From Pseudomonas putida (GTDB lineage Bacteria > Pseudomonadota > Gammaproteobacteria > Pseudomonadales > Pseudomonadaceae): DNA of 64,000 nt. The stretch's first letter is position 1. Each line of letters opens with the position of its first letter. The position numbers and the translations under genes were made by a program. Positions 18,564 through 27,770 of the stretch are shown one piece after another. The notes beneath the pieces were generated by a model. It saw nothing but the letters and a program-made list of their open reading frames with translations, made no database searches and was not told the DNA's origin. The stretch is taken from contig NZ_CP026115.2 in assembly GCF_009883635.2 (NCBI RefSeq), positions 3,658,001 to 3,722,000 of the forward strand, in the 5' to 3' direction.

Positions 18564-19901
18564 TCAGAATTCGTGATCGGCGGTGTCCGGGTTCAGGTTG
18601 GCAATACCCAGCTTGCCAGCAGCCTGCTCGATCGAGCCGGTCTGCTTGACCAGCGAGGCGATGGCATCACGCACGATCTGGTTGCCGGCAGCGTTGTCGG
18701 CGGCGATCAGCTGGTCGTAGTGCTCGCCCTTGAGCGCGTGGTCGACCATGACCTGGATCTTCGCCTGGGTGGCGTCGAGGTCGGCCTTGAGGGTGGTGTC
18801 GGCAGCCGGGTCGGCCTTGGCCACCAGCGACGACAGGCTCGGGCCGGTCAGCTTGGTGCCGTCGACACGGGTGTACTCACCCAGGTAGACGTTACGGATG
18901 CCCAGGGCGTCGTAGAAGTGCGAGTAGTGGGTGTTGTCGCTGAAGCAGTCCTGCTCGTCTTCCGGCGAGTTGGCTTCCAGCGAGACCTTCATGCGCTCGC
19001 CGGCCAGTTCGCCCAGCGACAGGCTACCCATGCCGAACAGCATCTTGCGCAGGCCATCGGCAGCAGGTTCCGCTTCCAGCGTGGCGCGGTAGTTGTCGGC
19101 GACGTTCGGTGCCCAGTTGCCGACCATCACTTCGAGGTCCTTGACCAGCAGCTCGGTGACCGCTTTCAGGTAGGCACGACGACGGTCGTTGTGGCCGCCG
19201 GTGGCGCCTTTGCCTTCCAGGTAGTCGGACGCCGGGCGGTTGCCTGCGCCTGGGCCGGTGCCGTTGAGGTCCTGGCCCCAGAGCAGGAATTCGATGGCAT
19301 GGTAGCCGGTGGCGACGTTGGCTTCGGAACCTGCCAGTTCGTTCAGGCCGGCCAGCTTCTCAGGGGTGATGTCCTTGACGTCGACCTTCTCTTCGCCGAC
19401 CTGGATCTCGGTGTTGGCGATGATATTGGCGCTGGCCGCCGGGTTGCCCAGGGCGTGCTCGTAGCTCTTGTCGACGTAGTCGATCAGGCCTTCGTCCAGC
19501 GGCCAGGAGTTCACTTGGCCTTCCCAGTCGTCGATGATGGTGTTGCCGAAGCGGAACGCCTCGCTCTGCAGGTACGGAACGCGCGCGGCGGCCCAGGCCT
19601 CTTTGGCGGCCTTCAGGGTTTCGTCGTTGGGCTTGGCGAGGAACGCGTCGACGGCGGTCTGCAGGGTCTTGGCGGTGCTCAGCGAATCGCTGTACACGGC
19701 GTAGACCATTTCGGCGTAATGCTTGACCACGGCTTTGCCGGCCGCTTCGTCGACAGCCCCGGGCGCCGCAGCGGTAGTGCTGGCAGCAGCAGGTGCCTGA
19801 GCTTGCGGAGCGGCGGCCTTGTCATCCTTGCCTTCGCCGCAACCGGCGAGAGCGATGGCGATGGCCAGCAGACTGGCGGAGGCCAGAGGCATACGAATCA
19901 T
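18564..19901 (-). CDS. Imelysin-family lipoprotein (IcmP-like) with intact GxHxxE
   Basis: The ATG at 19901 (AGGA upstream) is preferred over an upstream in-frame start because it gives a clean lipoprotein signal, MIRMPLASASLLAIAIALAG then C. The product is 445 aa. A low-complexity Ala/Pro/Gln linker follows the lipobox, then the imelysin domain with VATGYHAIEFLLWGQD, the intact GxHxxE motif. The P. aeruginosa orthologue (PA4370, from memory) is called insulin-cleaving metalloproteinase IcmP. A role in iron acquisition is favoured by the neighbouring di-heme protein and a candidate Fur box upstream. Confidence 0.87.
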   Translation of the reverse strand: MIRMPLASASLLAIAIALAGCGEGKDDKAAAPQAQAPAAASTTAAAPGAVDEAAGKAVVKHYAEMVYAVYSDSLSTAKTLQTAVDAFLAKPNDETLKAAKEAWAAARVPYLQSEAFRFGNTIIDDWEGQVNSWPLDEGLIDYVDKSYEHALGNPAASANIIANTEIQVGEEKVDVKDITPEKLAGLNELAGSEANVATGYHAIEFLLWGQDLNGTGPGAGNRPASDYLEGKGATGGHNDRRRAYLKAVTELLVKDLEVMVGNWAPNVADNYRATLEAEPAADGLRKMLFGMGSLSLGELAGERMKVSLEANSPEDEQDCFSDNTHYSHFYDALGIRNVYLGEYTRVDGTKLTGPSLSSLVAKADPAADTTLKADLDATQAKIQVMVDHALKGEHYDQLIAADNAAGNQIVRDAIASLVKQTGSIEQAAGKLGIANLNPDTADHEF

Positions 19902-19977
19902 TATTGGTTTTCCTGCGTCGTGTGGTTGGACCAAGGGGTTAGGCCGTGCGCCGTGGCACGCGAAACGGCAACATCAT

Positions 19978-19996
19978 GCGAAAGATTTGCATTTGC
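19978..19996 (-). promoter_or_regulatory. Candidate Fur box upstream of the IcmP-like gene
   Basis: On the minus strand GCAAATGCAAATCTTTCGC matches the canonical Fur 19-mer at 12 positions. It lies about 77 bp upstream of the start codon. Pseudomonas Fur sites often have this GCAAATG...ATTTGC-like form. Confidence 0.5.
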
Positions 19997-20062
19997 TGTA
20001 AAGGGGGCGGGCGCGCAATTCATGTAAATGCGCGTCACGGCCTGTAATGCCAGCGGCAAGTG

Positions 20063-22114
20063 TTACAGCGCGGAGACTTGATTGCGCTGGGCTTGCTTGA
20101 GGAAATTGGTCAGCTCGCGGGCCGACAACGGCTTGCTGTAGTGGTAACCCTGCCCCTCATGGCAACCCTGGGCGATGATGTAGGTTTCCTGCTCGGCGGT
20201 TTCCACGCCTTCGGCGATCACCTGCATCCCCAGGCTCTTGCCCAGCTGGATGATGGCGCGAACGATGGTGGCGTCGTCATCGTCGTCGAGCAAGTCCTGG
20301 ACGAAGCTCTTGTCGATCTTGATCTTGTCCAGCGGCAGCGACTTCAGGTAGCTGAGCGACGAGTAGCCGGTGCCGAAGTCGTCGATGGCGATCATCGCCC
20401 CGGAGCGGCGCAGGCTCAGCAGGTGCTGGGCGGCGGTGCTGATGTCTTCCATCAGGCCGGTCTCGGTCACCTCCAGCTCCAGGCTGCGCGGAGGCAGGCG
20501 GTAGGCCTGCAGCAGGTTGTTGACCACCCGTGGCAGCTCGTTGTGGTGCAGTTGCACGGTGGACAGGTTGACCGCCATGCGCAATTCGCTGAAGCCCAGG
20601 TCGTGCCATTCGCGCAACTGCCGGCAGGCCTGGTCGAGTACCCACTCGCCGATGCTGATGATGCTGCCATTCTGCTCGGCCAGCGGGATGAACTGGTCGG
20701 GCGGGACCATGCCCAGCTCCGGGTGCTGCCAGCGCAGCAAGGCCTCGACGCCGACCACGCGGTGGTCGCGGTAGCTGATTTGCGGTTGGTAGACCAGGTA
20801 CAGCTGGTTGCGTGGCAGGGCTTCGCGCAGGTCCTTTTCCAGCTCGCGGCGGCGGCGCATTTCGCTATCGACGCTGGCGATGTAGAACTGGTAGCGGTTG
20901 CGCGAGCGGGCCTTGGCCAGGGTCATGGTCTGTTCGGCCTTCTGCAACAGCTTCTCGGTGCTGTCGCCGTCTTCGGGGAACAGGGTGATGCCGATGGTGG
21001 CGCGCAGGCGGATCTGCTGGTGGTCGAGGCCGAATGGCAGTTCCAGGTCGTCGAGGATGCTCTGGGCCAGCTCCGCCGCCTCGTAAGGCTGCTCGATATT
21101 GGCCTGGACCAGGGCGAACTGGTCGCCGCCCAGCCGCGCCAGGGCACCCAGGCGCCCGCTATGGGCGCGCAGGCGGTCGGCCAGGGCCAGCAGCAGCTGG
21201 TCGCCGGTCTGGTAGCTGAACTGCTCGTTGATGCCCTTGAAGTCGTCCAGGCCTACGCACAATACGGCCACGCGATGCTGCAGGCGGCCGGCGTCGGCGA
21301 GGATCTTGTCGAGCTGCTCCTGCAATTGCTGGCGGTTGGGCAGGCCGGTGAGGAAATCGTACTGGGCCATGCGTTGCAGGCTGTTCTCGGCTTCGTGGCG
21401 AAGGTGGGTGTTGCGCTCGATCGAGGCCAGCAGCTGGTTGGCGGTGTTGACCCAGATGCCCAGTTCGTTCTTCTCGTGGCCCTTGAGCAGCGGGATCTGG
21501 TGCTGGCTGGGGCGGTCGGGGTTGATCTGGGTAAGGTGCTCGATGATCTTCGACAGCGGCTTGGTCAGCAGCCAGTGATAGACCAGGTACAGCACCAGGC
21601 CCATGGCCAGGGCGCGCAGCACACCGGAAATGAAGATGATCACCGCGTTGACCAGGAAGTCTTCGCCATAGGACGAAGTATCGAGTGTGATGCTCAGGTC
21701 GCCGTAGTACTCGCTGTAAGGGCCACGGCCGACCAGCTGGGTGGTGTAGGTGCGTTCCTGGCCGAGGATCAGGTCGGTCAGCCAGCGCATCGACATGTCC
21801 TGCAGCGGGCGGGACTTTTCCGCCAGCATGGTTTCATTGGGGTGGCCGATCGAGGCCATGCGCACCGACTCGTCCTGGAACAGGCCTTCCATTACCTGCA
21901 TGCCCATTTCCCGGTCGAGGCTGTACACCGCCTGGGTAGAGGGGTCGCGGAACATGTCGAGAATGCGTTGGGCGTCGTTGTTGACGGCCTGGCGGGTCTT
22001 GTAGGTGTCGTAGACGATCTGCGCGCAACTCAGGACAACGCCGACCGCCAGCGCCGAAAGGAGCACGACCCTGAGCAACTTGACCGATAAGCTGTTCCGC
22101 AATTCCAGCTTCAA
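20063..22114 (-). CDS. bifA: BifA-like c-di-GMP phosphodiesterase (degenerate GGDQF plus EAL)
   Basis: I place the start at TTG 22114, because AAGGAAA lies just upstream and the protein begins (M)KLELRNSLSVKLLRVVLLSA; the first in-frame ATG at 22147 adds residues without support. The 683-aa product has two membrane segments flanking a periplasmic sensor region (about 15-190), HAMP-like linker, GGDEF domain with ARLGGDQFALVQ and an EAL domain with VGVEALLRWQHP and DDFGTGYSSLSYL. BifA of P. aeruginosa and P. putida has the same GGDQF and acts as a phosphodiesterase controlling biofilm dispersal and motility. The sodB neighbour is conserved. Confidence 0.88.
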   Translation of the reverse strand: MKLELRNSLSVKLLRVVLLSALAVGVVLSCAQIVYDTYKTRQAVNNDAQRILDMFRDPSTQAVYSLDREMGMQVMEGLFQDESVRMASIGHPNETMLAEKSRPLQDMSMRWLTDLILGQERTYTTQLVGRGPYSEYYGDLSITLDTSSYGEDFLVNAVIIFISGVLRALAMGLVLYLVYHWLLTKPLSKIIEHLTQINPDRPSQHQIPLLKGHEKNELGIWVNTANQLLASIERNTHLRHEAENSLQRMAQYDFLTGLPNRQQLQEQLDKILADAGRLQHRVAVLCVGLDDFKGINEQFSYQTGDQLLLALADRLRAHSGRLGALARLGGDQFALVQANIEQPYEAAELAQSILDDLELPFGLDHQQIRLRATIGITLFPEDGDSTEKLLQKAEQTMTLAKARSRNRYQFYIASVDSEMRRRRELEKDLREALPRNQLYLVYQPQISYRDHRVVGVEALLRWQHPELGMVPPDQFIPLAEQNGSIISIGEWVLDQACRQLREWHDLGFSELRMAVNLSTVQLHHNELPRVVNNLLQAYRLPPRSLELEVTETGLMEDISTAAQHLLSLRRSGAMIAIDDFGTGYSSLSYLKSLPLDKIKIDKSFVQDLLDDDDDATIVRAIIQLGKSLGMQVIAEGVETAEQETYIIAQGCHEGQGYHYSKPLSARELTNFLKQAQRNQVSAL

Positions 22115-22302
22115 TGGGGTTTCCTTAATCCATGCGCATGGCATCATTTTGCCATTAACGTTGGCAATACACTATCGGCCGACCTTGGGTAGTGTATCGG
22201 TTGCCCGACCCTGCAACTTGAGTGCGCGGTATCAAACTTCCAGACGGTTGATGTTAGCGTGCTATACGCGCTGAGCAAGACCCTGCGGGAAAACTGTCAG
22301 GC

Positions 22303-22334
22303 ATAAAAAAACCCGGCGCTGGGCCGGGTTTTTC
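22303..22334 (-). terminator. Terminator after sodB
   Basis: Stem AACCCGGC / GCCGGGTT with A-tract on the left (T-tract on the minus strand, TTTTTTTAT) and TTTTTC on the right, 18 bp past the sodB stop. Confidence 0.9.
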
Positions 22335-22351
22335 GTTCAGGGCTGAATGAA

Positions 22352-22948
22352 TCAGGCCTTGAAGGTCTTGCCTTCGAACTGCTCGGCAACGAATTTCCAG
22401 TTGACCAGGTTCCAGAACGCCTCGACGTACTTCGGACGCAGGTTGCGGTAGTCGATGTAGTAGGCGTGTTCCCAGACGTCGCAGGTCAGCAGCGGGGTGT
22501 CGCCGCTGGTCAGCGGGCAGCCGGCGCCGATGGTGCTGGCCAGGGCCAGGGAGCCGTCAGCTTTCTTCACCAGCCAGCCCCAGCCGGAACCGAAGGTGCC
22601 GATCGAGGTCTTGGAGAACTCTTCCTTGAACTTGTCGAAGGAACCGAAAGCGGCGTTGATGGCTTCAGCCAGGGCGCCGGTCGGCTGGCCACCGGCGTTA
22701 GGTGCCAGGCAGTTCCAGTAGAAGGTGTGGTTCCAGACTTGAGCGGCGTTGTTGAAGATGCCGCCCGAAGAGCTCTTGACGATCTCTTCCAGGGTCTTGC
22801 CTTCGAATTCGGTGCCTGGGACCAGGTTGTTCAGGTTCACGACATAGGTGTTGTGGTGCTTGTCGTGGTGATACTCCAGGGTTTCCTTGGAGATGTGCGG
22901 CTGCAGGGCATCGTGGGCGTACGGCAGCGGCGGCAATTCAAAAGCCAT
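22352..22948 (-). CDS. sodB: Iron superoxide dismutase SodB
   Basis: The 198-aa enzyme begins [20 protein letters not shown] and has the metal ligands: His in KHHNTYV, His in NHTFYWNCL, and the [11 protein letters not shown] motif with Asp and His. The [12 protein letters not shown] and GSGWGWLV features match Fe-SOD. It destroys superoxide in the cytoplasm. GGAG precedes the ATG. It is downstream of argO in the same direction with a gap of about 190 bp, so it probably has its own promoter. Confidence 0.97.
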   Translation of the reverse strand: MAFELPPLPYAHDALQPHISKETLEYHHDKHHNTYVVNLNNLVPGTEFEGKTLEEIVKSSSGGIFNNAAQVWNHTFYWNCLAPNAGGQPTGALAEAINAAFGSFDKFKEEFSKTSIGTFGSGWGWLVKKADGSLALASTIGAGCPLTSGDTPLLTCDVWEHAYYIDYRNLRPKYVEAFWNLVNWKFVAEQFEGKTFKA

Positions 22949-23139
22949 GGTGGATCTCCTGATTCAGGTCTGTTTGCGGTTTGCGCAAGGCCGATCACGG
23001 GCGGCCCGATGTACGTCGGCGAGTTTGTACTCTTTGCGACGCAAGGGCTGGATCATAGCACCGGGCCCGGCGCATAACCACGCAACAAAGATAGGGAATA
23101 GAGGTTCCAGAGCGGTTGACGGCCGCCGACCGGCGGCCT

Positions 23140-23739
23140 TCAATTGAAGATCAGCTGCGCGGCCACGGCGAACATCATCACCGCCACCATCAGGTCGAGC
23201 ATCCGCCAGGTGGCCGGGCGAGCCAGCCACGGTGCCAGCCACGCGGCGCCGATCGCCAGGGTGGAGAACCACACCAACGAGGCACTTGCGGCGCCCGCCA
23301 CATACGCGCCAGGCACGGTCTGCTGGGCCCCCAGCGAACCGATCAGCAGCACGGTGTCGAGGTACACGTGCGGGTTGAGCAGGGTAACCGCCAATGCGCT
23401 CAGCAGCACCGCCCGGCGCGAACGCATGCCCTGGCCTTCCTGATGCTGCAGGCTCTGTTTGGAAAAGGCACTGCGCAGGGCCTTGGCGCCGTACCAGATG
23501 AGGAACACCGCGCCGCCCCAGCGGGCGATGGCGAGCAGCGTCGGGTTATGCGCCAGCACCGTGGCCAGGCCGAACACGCCGGCTGCCACGAGGATCGCGT
23601 CACAGACGATACACAGCGCGGCTACTGGTAAGTGGTGCTCGCGGCGCAGGCTCTGGGCGAGGACGAAGGCGTTTTGTGCGCCGATGGCCATGATCAGGCC
23701 GAAGGCCACCAGCATGCCGTTGAGATAGCTTTGCCACAT
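23140..23739 (-). CDS. argO: ArgO-type LysE family amino-acid exporter
   Basis: The start at 23739 has GGAG eight bases upstream; product 199 aa with six membrane segments. It begins MWQSYLNGMLVAFGLIMAIG followed by AQNAFVLAQSLRREH, the LysE/ArgO signature, and contains LLNPHVYLDTVLLIGSLG. It exports arginine and similar basic amino acids (lysine, canavanine). The divergent neighbour is an ArgP/IciA regulator, the usual arrangement, with a 90-bp shared control region. Confidence 0.9.
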   Translation of the reverse strand: MWQSYLNGMLVAFGLIMAIGAQNAFVLAQSLRREHHLPVAALCIVCDAILVAAGVFGLATVLAHNPTLLAIARWGGAVFLIWYGAKALRSAFSKQSLQHQEGQGMRSRRAVLLSALAVTLLNPHVYLDTVLLIGSLGAQQTVPGAYVAGAASASLVWFSTLAIGAAWLAPWLARPATWRMLDLMVAVMMFAVAAQLIFN

Positions 23740-23829
23740 GGCGAATACTCCAAACAAGATGCTGGATATTGTGGCGAGTGTCGCTGTATAAGAAAAACAA
23801 ATAGCGCTGATCAGTCATTAGGAAAATCG

Positions 23830-24720
23830 ATGTTCGACTACAAGCTGCTGGCTGCCCTCGCGGCGGTGATCGAGCAAGGTGGTTTCGAACGTGCCGCACA
23901 GGTGCTGGGGCTGTCACAGTCGGCCATTTCGCAGCGCATCAAGCTGCTCGAAGCGCGAGTCGGCCAGCCGGTGCTGGTGCGTGCCACGCCGCCGAGCCCG
24001 ACTGAGGTCGGCCGCCAGTTGCTCAACCATGTGCAGCAGGTGCGCCTGCTCGAGCGCGACCTGCAGCGTCAGGTGCCGGCACTGGACGAGGAGGGCATGC
24101 CCGAGCGCTTGCGTATCGCCCTCAATGCCGACAGCCTGGCGACCTGGTGGGCCGGCGCGGTGGGGGCATTCTGCGCCGAGCATCAGCTGCTCACCGACCT
24201 GGTGGTGGAAGACCAGGAGGTCGGCCTCAAGCGCATGCGTGCCGGTGAAGTGGCAGCCTGCCTGTGTGGCAGCGAGCGGCCGGTGGCTGGCGCACGCAGC
24301 CTGGCGCTGGGTGCAATGCGCTATCGGGCGCTGGCCAGCCCGGGGTTCATGGCACGCTATTTCCCGCAGGGTTTCGCAGCGCAACGGCTGGCCCGCACGC
24401 CGGCCATCGTCTACGGGCCGGACGATTTCCTGCAGCACCGTTACCTGGCTTCGCTGGGGATTCAGGATGGTTTCCTGCACCACCTGTGCCCGTCGTCCGA
24501 AGGCTTTCTGCGGATGACCGAGGCAGGCCTGGGTTGGGGCCTGGTGCCCGAGTTGCAGGCCCGTGAGCAGTTGGCGAACGGCCAGTTGGTAGAAATCTGC
24601 AGCGATACCCCCATCGATGTGCCGTTGTACTGGCATCATTGGCGCAACGGCGGGCACCTGCTCGCGCAACTGACCGAACACCTGCGGCATACGGCACAGC
24701 ACTGGCTGGTGCCCTTGTAG
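23830..24720 (+). CDS. argP: ArgP (IciA) LysR-family regulator
   Basis: The ATG at 23830 gives 296 aa. The N-terminal winged helix is MFDYKLLAALAAVIEQGGFE followed by RAAQVLGLSQSAISQRIKLLE, then the LysR effector domain ending in LTEHLRHTAQHWLVPL. ArgP activates argO when arginine or lysine is plentiful. It faces argO across 90 bp, so it probably binds there to control both genes. An upstream in-frame start overlapping argO is rejected because it is not family-like. Confidence 0.92.
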   Translation: MFDYKLLAALAAVIEQGGFERAAQVLGLSQSAISQRIKLLEARVGQPVLVRATPPSPTEVGRQLLNHVQQVRLLERDLQRQVPALDEEGMPERLRIALNADSLATWWAGAVGAFCAEHQLLTDLVVEDQEVGLKRMRAGEVAACLCGSERPVAGARSLALGAMRYRALASPGFMARYFPQGFAAQRLARTPAIVYGPDDFLQHRYLASLGIQDGFLHHLCPSSEGFLRMTEAGLGWGLVPELQAREQLANGQLVEICSDTPIDVPLYWHHWRNGGHLLAQLTEHLRHTAQHWLVPL

Positions 24721-24765
24721 CGGCGGCTGGCGTCTGTTGCATCTGAAATCAAGGCGGAGTCATAC

Positions 24766-25761
24766 ATGCAAATTCTGGTCACCGGCGCGAGCGGCTTCAT
24801 TGGCGGGCGCTTTGCGCGCTTTGCCCTGGAGCAGGGCCTGGCTGTGCGGGTCAGCGGCCGGCGTGCCGAAGGCGTGGAGCACCTGGTCAAGCGAGGCGCG
24901 CAGTTCATCCCTGGCGACCTGGGTGACCCTGAACTGGCCCGTCGCCTGTGCCAGGGGGTCGAGGCCGTGGTGCATTGCGCGGGTGCCGTGGGCAACTGGG
25001 GGCGCTACCAGGACTTCCACCAGGGCAACGTGGTGGTCACGGAAAACGTCGTCGAAGGCTGCCTCAAGGAGCATGTACGGCGCCTGGTGCACCTGTCGTC
25101 GCCGTCGATCTACTTCAACGGTCGCTCGCGCTTGGGGATCCGTGAAGACCAGGTGCCGCGCCGCTTTCATGATCACTATGCGCAAACCAAACATATCGCT
25201 GAACAGAAAGTGTTCGGCGCCCAGGAGTTCGGCCTGGAAGTGCTGGCGCTGCGCCCACGCTTCGTCACCGGGGCCGGTGATGCGAGCATCTTCCCGCGCT
25301 TGATGCAGATGCAGCGCAAGGGCCGTGTGGCGATTATCGGCAACGGCCTGAACAAGGTCGACTTCACCAGTGTGCACAACCTCAACGATGCACTGCTCAG
25401 CGCCTTGTTCGCCGAGGACCGCGCCCTGGGCCAGGCCTACAACATCAGCAACGGCCAGCCACTGCCGCTGTGGGACGTGGTCAACTACGTGATGCGCCAG
25501 ATGCAGCTGCCGCAGGTAACCCGCTATCGCTCCTATGGCCTGGCATACAGCATCGCGGCGCTGAACGAAGCCGCCTGCATGCTCTGGCCCGGGCGCCCGC
25601 AGCCGACCTTGTCGCGCTTGGGCATGCAGGTGATGAGCCGTGATTTCACCCTGGATATCAGCCGCGCCCGCCAATACCTGGATTACCAGCCCAAGGTCAG
25701 CCTGTGGACCGCGCTGGATGAATTCTGCGCCTGGTGGAAGCATCAACCGCTGGGGCAGTGA
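24766..25761 (+). CDS. NAD(P)-dependent epimerase/dehydratase (extended SDR, 3beta-HSD-like)
   Basis: The 331-aa protein begins MQILVTGASGFIGGRFARFA, a Rossmann GxxGxxG, and has the SDR catalytic pair in HYAQTKHIAE (Tyr and Lys) preceded by LVHLSSPSIYFNG (Ser). The PRFVTGAGDASIFPRL segment resembles 3beta-hydroxysteroid dehydrogenase/isomerase-like and sugar-epimerase-like enzymes. GGAG precedes the ATG. It is 45 bp after argP and in the same direction. The substrate is unknown. Confidence 0.82.
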   Translation: MQILVTGASGFIGGRFARFALEQGLAVRVSGRRAEGVEHLVKRGAQFIPGDLGDPELARRLCQGVEAVVHCAGAVGNWGRYQDFHQGNVVVTENVVEGCLKEHVRRLVHLSSPSIYFNGRSRLGIREDQVPRRFHDHYAQTKHIAEQKVFGAQEFGLEVLALRPRFVTGAGDASIFPRLMQMQRKGRVAIIGNGLNKVDFTSVHNLNDALLSALFAEDRALGQAYNISNGQPLPLWDVVNYVMRQMQLPQVTRYRSYGLAYSIAALNEAACMLWPGRPQPTLSRLGMQVMSRDFTLDISRARQYLDYQPKVSLWTALDEFCAWWKHQPLGQ

Positions 25762-25848
25762 ACCAGATCCGCAGATGATGGTCATCAGTGCGCCGCGCCA
25801 GCGGTTTATACTCATGTCTCTTTGCTACCACTGCGGTTGAAGCCACCT

Positions 25849-26670
25849 ATGCGTAACGATGCCAACGACGATTTCGATGATGTGCCCACCTTGCGGGCGG
25901 GTACCCCCGATGACGACGAGCTGTTGCCCGCACACGTCTCGCGCAGCCGTCAGAAGGCCGCCAAGCCGGCCAGTACCGGGCCACTGTGGGCATTGCTCGG
26001 GGCGTCATTCATTGCCTTGGCGGGGCTGGGCTGGTGGAGCTTCCAGCAGATCTCGCTGATGGAGCAGCAGCTTGTGGCCACCCAGGAAAGCTTTGCGCGG
26101 ATCAGCGAAGAAGCTGCCGGGCGTTTGCAGGCGATCAGCGGCAAGGTCGATCTCAGTGAGTCAACGAGCACCACCGGCAGCGAAGCACTGAAGCTGCAGA
26201 TCCGTCAGTTGCAGGCCAGCCTGGCCGAGCAGGGTAAGCAGCAGCAAGGTGTGGCGGGGCAGGCGGGTGACCTGGGCAAGCGCCTGGAGCAGGTACTGGC
26301 CGATACCCGTGAGCAGCAGAAGGCGGTTACCGAGCTGCAGACCCAGCTGCAGGCACAGTTGAAGGCGGTGAACGGCGAGCTGGCGGCACTGAAGTCGGGG
26401 CAGGTGGACGGCGGCAAGCTCGATGGCCAGTTAAAGAACCTCAACGATGAGGTGGCTGCACTGAAGAAGCAGGGCAATCAGAAAGCCGCGATCGACAGCC
26501 TGGAGCAGGATGTGCTGGTGCTCAAGACCCAGATGGAAAACCGGTCAGCCTCGTCGAGCGGGGCGACGGTGCAGGAGTTCGATGCGTTCCGTGGGCAGAC
26601 CACGCGTAACCTCAATACCCTGCAGAGCCAGATTCAGAACCTGCAGCAGCAGATCAATTCCCGACCTTGA
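25849..26670 (+). CDS. Single-pass membrane protein with long coiled coil
   Basis: The ATG at 25849 gives 273 aa. An acidic N-terminal tail (MRNDANDDFDDVPTLRAGTP) is followed by one membrane segment at about residues 45-67 (LWALLGASFIALAGLGWWSF) and then about 200 residues of heptad-rich Gln/Lys/Glu/Leu sequence, with a final QIQNLQQQINSRP. It is therefore an inner-membrane protein with a large periplasmic coiled coil. P. aeruginosa has, as I recall, a homologue in the same place (PA4360). I do not know the function; a cell-envelope tether is one possibility. Confidence 0.75.
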   Translation: MRNDANDDFDDVPTLRAGTPDDDELLPAHVSRSRQKAAKPASTGPLWALLGASFIALAGLGWWSFQQISLMEQQLVATQESFARISEEAAGRLQAISGKVDLSESTSTTGSEALKLQIRQLQASLAEQGKQQQGVAGQAGDLGKRLEQVLADTREQQKAVTELQTQLQAQLKAVNGELAALKSGQVDGGKLDGQLKNLNDEVAALKKQGNQKAAIDSLEQDVLVLKTQMENRSASSSGATVQEFDAFRGQTTRNLNTLQSQIQNLQQQINSRP

Positions 26671-26674
26671 GAAA

Positions 26675-26691
26675 GGGCCGCAGAGCGGCCC
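26675..26691. terminator. Hairpin between convergent genes (probable terminator)
   Basis: GGGCCGC-AGA-GCGGCCC sits in the 33-bp gap between the coiled-coil gene and xenB. On the minus strand it is followed by TTTCTC, so it may end xenB transcripts. Confidence 0.5.
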
Positions 26692-26703
26692 CGGCGATCT
26701 CGA

Positions 26704-27753
26704 TTACAGGCGCGGATAGTCGATGTACCCGACCGGCCCCTTGGCATAGAAGGTCTCCGGATGCGCCTCGTTCAACGGGGCATCCGCCGCCAGCCGCGCC
26801 GGCAGGTCCGGGTTGGCGATAAACGGCACACCAAATGCCACTGCATCGGCCTTGCCCGCCGCCAAAGCAGCATTGGCGCTGGCCTTGTCGAAGCGTTCGT
26901 TGACGATGTAAGGGCCACCGAAGGCTTCCTTGATCAGCGGGCCGATGCTGTCGTCGGCTTCTTTCTCCCGCGAGCAGATAAAGGCAATGCCGCGTTTACC
27001 CAGCTCGCGCGCCACGTAGGTGAAGGTCTCGGCGCGGTCGGCATCGCCCATGTCGTGGGCATCGGCGCGTGGCGCCAGGTGCACGCCGACGCGGCCGGCT
27101 CCCCACACTTCGATGGCCGCATCGGTCACTTCCAGCAGCAGCCGTGCGCGGTTTTCCAGCGAGCCGCCGTAGCGGTCGGTACGCTGGTTGGTGCTGCTCT
27201 GCAGGAACTGGTCGAGCAGGTAGCCGTTGGCGCCGTGAATCTCCACGCCATCGAAGCCGGCGGCCTTGGCGTTCTCGGCACCACTGCGGTAGGCCTCGAC
27301 GATGTCGGCGATCTCTTCGGTTTCCAGTGCACGTGGGGTCGGGTAGTCGCTCAGCGGGCGCACCAGGCTGACGTGGCCCTTGGCCTGGATCGCGCTGGGT
27401 GCCACCGGCAGTTCACCATTGAGGTAGCTGGGGTGGGAGATACGGCCAACGTGCCACAGCTGCAGGAAAATGCGCCCGCCAGCGCCGTGCACGGCTTGGG
27501 TGACGTTGTGCCAGCCACGCACCTGCTGGTCGTTCCAGATGCCGGGGGTGTCGGGGTAGCCGACGCCCATCGCGCTGACCGATGTCGCCTCGCTGAGAAT
27601 CAGGCCGGCACTGGCGCGCTGCACGTAGTATTCGGCCATCAGCGCATTGGGCACGCGGCCTTCGTCGGCGCGGCAGCGAGTCAGCGGCGCCATGATGATG
27701 CGGTTGGGCAGTTGTACCTCGCCCAGTTGGATCGGATCGAAAAGCGTGGTCAT
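26704..27753 (-). CDS. xenB: Old yellow enzyme, xenobiotic reductase XenB/NemA type
   Basis: The ATG at 27753 has CAGGTAA upstream and gives 349 aa. It begins MTTLFDPIQLGEVQLPNRII followed by MAPLTRCRA, with the active-site GVEIHGANGYLLDQFLQSSTNQRTDRYGGSLENRARLLLEV. These are the FMN-binding beta/alpha barrel features of OYE-class NADPH-dependent ene-reductases that reduce N-ethylmaleimide, nitrate esters and nitroaromatics. The upstream gene is an ArsR regulator 17 bp away, giving a two-gene operon. In P. aeruginosa I recall an MFS gene (pyeM) between them; here it is absent. Confidence 0.92.
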   Translation of the reverse strand: MTTLFDPIQLGEVQLPNRIIMAPLTRCRADEGRVPNALMAEYYVQRASAGLILSEATSVSAMGVGYPDTPGIWNDQQVRGWHNVTQAVHGAGGRIFLQLWHVGRISHPSYLNGELPVAPSAIQAKGHVSLVRPLSDYPTPRALETEEIADIVEAYRSGAENAKAAGFDGVEIHGANGYLLDQFLQSSTNQRTDRYGGSLENRARLLLEVTDAAIEVWGAGRVGVHLAPRADAHDMGDADRAETFTYVARELGKRGIAFICSREKEADDSIGPLIKEAFGGPYIVNERFDKASANAALAAGKADAVAFGVPFIANPDLPARLAADAPLNEAHPETFYAKGPVGYIDYPRL

Positions 27754-27770
27754 AACGGTTACCTGCCTTG

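Noticed and set aside
20060..22090. 676-codon plus-strand frame opposite bifA
   Set aside because: Shadow of the BifA reading frame; rich in Gln, Leu, Val and His without domain structure.
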